A program made the position numbers and the translations under genes. Source: Amycolatopsis sp. 195334CR (GTDB lineage Bacteria; Actinomycetota; Actinomycetes; Mycobacteriales; Pseudonocardiaceae). From it: DNA of 64,000 nt. Position 1 is the stretch's first letter. Each line of letters starts with the position of its first letter. Below, piece after piece: positions 61,552-64,000 of this stretch. The stretch is from NCBI RefSeq assembly GCF_017309385.1, contig NZ_JAFJMJ010000002.1, positions 1,364,001 to 1,428,000 on the forward strand, in the 5' to 3' direction. The notes beneath the pieces were generated by a model. That model searched no databases, was not told the DNA's origin, and saw nothing but the letters and a program-made list of their open reading frames with translations.

Positions 61552-62016
61552 ATGGGAGTCGAGTCAGCCAACTATTGGTATGTGGCGGGTGAGGAGGTGG
61601 CCATCGAGGCGATTCTGCGGGAGTTGGGGGCAGAGCAGCCCGTTGACCAACGGGTTGTCGAGTATGTGCTCCGTGATGAGGACCATTGGATCGATGTGCA
61701 GATCCAGGACCGGCTCCCCGCGTCCCCGCCTTCGGCGTGGATAAGGATCGCCTTGACCAACCCCCTCAGTGTGGAATCCAGGCTGCGCGGATTGGCGGAG
61801 ACATTGCTTCACCAGGGCGGCGGAACCGTGGTCGACATGGATAGCCGCAGGCGGCTCTCGGGTGTGACGGGCGGGAAGGTGAATGACGCCGAGTGGTCAG
61901 AACTGTGGTCAGCGTATTTGGGCAAGCGATCAGTGTTCCGTCAGTACTACGGAACGCTTGAGGCGGCCATCTCCGGTGCCGCGGTGTTCGCGACGCTCCG
62001 AGATCAGAAGCGATAG
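61552..62016 (+). CDS. Protein of unknown function, lower GC than neighbours
   Basis: 154 residues from ATG 61552, preceded by GGAGAGGCGGGAG. Contains ANYWYVAGEEVAIEAILRELGAEQPVDQRVVEYVLRDEDHWIDVQIQD and SVESRLRGLAETLLHQGGGTVVDMDSRRRLSG, with a C-terminal WSAYLGKRSVFRQYYGTLEAAISG. No signal peptide, membrane segment or known catalytic motif. Wobble positions use A and T more than the flanking genes, hinting at a different origin. An immunity-type or small regulatory protein is possible but unsupported. The frame extends upstream to 61168, but similarity to any family is absent there. Confidence 0.55.
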   Translation: MGVESANYWYVAGEEVAIEAILRELGAEQPVDQRVVEYVLRDEDHWIDVQIQDRLPASPPSAWIRIALTNPLSVESRLRGLAETLLHQGGGTVVDMDSRRRLSGVTGGKVNDAEWSELWSAYLGKRSVFRQYYGTLEAAISGAAVFATLRDQKR

Positions 62017-62511
62017 CCGACGCCCCAGGGAGACGGACTTGAGCGGCCCGCGCGCTCGTGTTCGCCCCTCACTGTCCTTTATGGAGGATGGCGAACGTGG
62101 CCGAATCGGGCGGTAGCCCCGAAACGGGCGCACCCCCGCGACCTGGGGACCTTCTGGGTGGGACATGGAACTGGTCGGGTGGCACGCCGAGACCGCGGCC
62201 CTCGACGAGCTGCTGGACCGTGCGGCGGACGGCGCGGGTTCTCACGTCCTTCGCGAGGCGATCGTGGTGTTCATGCCCGGTGGCAGAGGCGCCCGGGCGC
62301 CGCGGCGCGCGCTGGGTCGGCCGGTCAATCGTTCACCCCGCGACGTTCATGCCATCGTGAAAGCCGCACACACGTGCGTCGTAGCCCGGTTCGTCATGGA
62401 GTTGGCCAAGGTGCGCCACCGCCCACCTCGAACTTTTACCGACACGGGCGGGAGTTCGTTGACCCGGTTGCCGGATCGACTTCGGATAGGGGGTCGGGGA
62501 GGCTGCCCGCC
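62017..62511. other. Non-coding or decayed stretch between unknown gene and NACHT gene
   Basis: About 495 bases without an intact gene. It contains the LAL remnant described separately, an A/T-richer pocket around 62430-62470, and TTGACC at 62459-62464 that may be the -35 of the NACHT gene promoter. No repeat or RNA element is seen. Confidence 0.5.
62165..62290 (+). pseudogene. Remnant of a LuxR-LAL type regulator N-terminus
   Basis: The frame from ATG 62165 starts MELVGWHAETAALDELLDRAADGAGSHVL, which is the beginning of large ATP-binding LuxR (LAL) regulators just before their Walker A loop. The expected GIGKT motif does not follow; the reading frame continues into Arg/Pro-rich sequence with no family likeness. 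A remnant rather than a gene. Confidence 0.5.
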
Positions 62512-64000
62512 GTGGAGGGCAAACCCGAGCGCAGAGCGTGGTTCGTCGACGTGACGATGTTCGTCCTGACGGTGCTGATGGCGATCGCGGTCAACTACGC
62601 GACGAGCGGTGACCAGGCTCCGGGGCCGCTGGCACTGGTCAAGCAGCGGCCGTGGCAGTTCATCCTCATCCTGTCCGTCCTGGGGCTGCTGGTGTACGCC
62701 TGGCAGGGTCGGTGGCCCGGTAGACCAGGGCGTGGGGTTCAAGCCAAGCACGTGACGCGCGCCTGTCAGTCCCTCGCGAACCAGGTTCGCGCCGACTGGG
62801 TCGAGAAGATCCTGGCGCCCTCGGTGGAGGTGGAACTGCCCGCCCCGGTTCTGGTCCAACGGTGGAACGCGGTGCGCAGTGCCTACACCACCGGCGCGGG
62901 CCCGCCCGGGGACGACCCGGTTCCGCCGGGAGTCCGGCTGGTCGACCTCGCCGAGCAGCGAGGCTGGCGCATGCTGGTGCTCGGGGCCGCCGGTGCCGGC
63001 AAGACGACCGCGTTGCTCACCGTGGTACGAGACCTCCTCGATCGCGGCACCGGCCCGGTTCCCGTCGTGTTCCTGCTGTCGCGGTGGACGCGCAAGCGAT
63101 CTCTGCTGGCTCGGTGGCTGGCCGACGAACTGGTCTCCCTTTATAAACTCTCCGGTCGGGACGTCGCGGCGCACCTCGTCCGGGAGCGTCTCGTGCTCCC
63201 CGTCCTCGACGGCCTCAACGAGGTGGATCCCCGGTACCGCCAGGCCTGCATCGAGGCGATCGAGCAGTTCCGCGACGGGTTCCCCGATCCGCCACCGGTG
63301 CTGGTCGGTGCCCGCACCGGCGAGCACCCCGACCTGCCCAGACTGGGCCTGAACGGAGCGGTGCTCGTGTCCCCGCTCTCACACGAGCAGGTCGAGCGAT
63401 ACCTGACCGGGAGCGGCCAGGAGCTGGCGGCGCTGCGGGACGCGTTCCACCGCAGCGAGGAACTGGCCGAGTTGTTGTCCAAGCCGCTGTTCCTGCACCA
63501 GGCGGCCACGGTCTACCGCGGCGCGGAACCGCTCCCCGACACCGGTTGGGCGGCGGAGCACCTGATCTCGGCCTACGTCCACCGGATGCTGACCTACCAG
63601 GCGGTCACCGATCCGCCCGACCCCCCACGGCTCGACGACCAGGTGCTGCTGGCCTGGCTCAGGTGGGTCGCGGTCGGCCTGGTGCGTGACAGACAGGACC
63701 TGTTCCGGATAGCCGAGGTGGACGCCGGCGCGCTGGCCGGCTCCAGCCGCCGCTGGTGGGCGTCGACCGGGCTGAACTGGGCGATCGGGATCGCCGGTGG
63801 TCTCGTGATCGGTGGGTTGTTCGCGAGGATGGGCTGGTCGGATACCGCGCCGTTCCCGTGGTACCTCGGGTACAGCGCCGGTGCGATCGCCGTCGCGTCG
63901 GTGACGCTCTTCCTGCTGGCCAGGGAGTCCCGTGTGCCGGACGGGCCGGTGCTGCGGTGGAACTGGAAAGCCGCCTTCGGCTGGCTGCTTTCACCGTTCG
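62512..64000 (+). CDS. Membrane-anchored NACHT-type NTPase, 3' end outside window
   Basis: At least 496 residues from GTG 62512, with GGGGAGG nine bases upstream. Two hydrophobic segments at the N-terminus (about 16-36 and 52-72) precede a NACHT-like STAND ATPase domain: Walker A GAAGAGKTT (about 158-166), Walker B LPVLDGLNEVD (about 225-236) and downstream PLSHEQVERYL. Further hydrophobic segments follow (WASTGLNWAIGIAGGLVIGGLF, then PWYLGYSAGAIAVASVTLFLL). STAND ATPases are molecular switches used in signalling, transcription control or antiphage defence; which applies here cannot be told without the missing C-terminus. It sits next to decayed genes, as accessory genes often do. Confidence 0.78.
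   Translation, partial: MEGKPERRAWFVDVTMFVLTVLMAIAVNYATSGDQAPGPLALVKQRPWQFILILSVLGLLVYAWQGRWPGRPGRGVQAKHVTRACQSLANQVRADWVEKILAPSVEVELPAPVLVQRWNAVRSAYTTGAGPPGDDPVPPGVRLVDLAEQRGWRMLVLGAAGAGKTTALLTVVRDLLDRGTGPVPVVFLLSRWTRKRSLLARWLADELVSLYKLSGRDVAAHLVRERLVLPVLDGLNEVDPRYRQACIEAIEQFRDGFPDPPPVLVGARTGEHPDLPRLGLNGAVLVSPLSHEQVERYLTGSGQELAALRDAFHRSEELAELLSKPLFLHQAATVYRGAEPLPDTGWAAEHLISAYVHRMLTYQAVTDPPDPPRLDDQVLLAWLRWVAVGLVRDRQDLFRIAEVDAGALAGSSRRWWASTGLNWAIGIAGGLVIGGLFARMGWSDTAPFPWYLGYSAGAIAVASVTLFLLARESRVPDGPVLRWNWKAAFGWLLSPF

Noticed and set aside
1..64000. CRISPR arrays, prophage genes, rRNA genes, riboswitches
   Set aside because: None seen. No regularly spaced direct repeats of 24-37 bases, no integrase, capsid or rRNA signatures, and no recognisable riboswitch core.

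Overview
The window is a high-GC chromosomal segment of an actinomycete. Codon use, many 4-base stop/start overlaps, GTG/TTG starts, Tat and Sec exported hydrolases, PucR/TetR/LacI regulators and a Streptomyces-like cello-oligosaccharide locus all fit; a Pseudonocardiaceae genus such as Amycolatopsis is my best guess (inference). Most of it is ordinary soil-actinomycete metabolism. No phage, insertion sequence or CRISPR array is visible.

Layout. 1-0.5 kb: a GreA/GreB-like factor cut by the window edge. 0.5-10.3 kb: a nitrogen catabolic block (D-amino-acid dehydrogenase-like flavoenzyme, two M20 amidohydrolases, a thiamine-diphosphate enzyme, an MFS symporter) with two PucR-type regulators. 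10.4-15.6 kb: DICT sensor, TetR and an ABC exporter whose gene junction is disturbed by local repeats. 15.6-20.3 kb: SRPBCC protein, epimerase, phytoene-dehydrogenase-like oxidoreductase, BrkB-like membrane protein and hemerythrin; four of these start just behind sigma-B-type promoters, suggesting a stress regulon. 20.3-22.7 kb: AraC regulator, a short cytochrome P450 and, directly upstream of it, a 31-codon gene absent from ordinary ORF calling whose product ends WAPFGYSYY. This pair looks like a P450-modified (atropopeptide/cittilin-type) RiPP and is the most interesting element here; a tRNA-Arg lies just upstream. 22.8-29.7 kb: secreted hydrolases, a CoA-ligase/TetR pair with a clear operator, and a flavin/F420-type redox pair.

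29.6-35.4 kb: a GH1 beta-glucosidase with an ABC sugar importer and a divergent LacI regulator; the intergenic region carries two different LacI-type operators, one close to the CebR box. 35.4-41.6 kb: GlxA-like regulator, reductases, a truncated response regulator, a penicillin-acylase family enzyme and DoxX. 41.8-47.8 kb: Tat-exported sulfatase, FHA protein plus Ser/Thr kinase, and two divergent PL7 alginate lyases around a perfect palindrome. 47.8-52 kb: an ECF41-type sigma factor and a divergent three-gene operon, each preceded by the same GGTCACA-N16-CGTC promoter. 52-61.1 kb: TetR operon, thioredoxin-reductase-like flavoprotein, AsnC and a fused indolepyruvate:ferredoxin oxidoreductase, and a secreted peptidase. 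61.2-64 kb: a decayed stretch with remnants of a LacI and a LuxR-LAL gene, an unknown gene, and the front of a membrane-anchored NACHT-type NTPase running off the end.

Convergent gene pairs either overlap or abut, or are separated by a long perfect hairpin. Starts were chosen from ribosome binding sites, overlaps and family alignment from memory; no database search was run.
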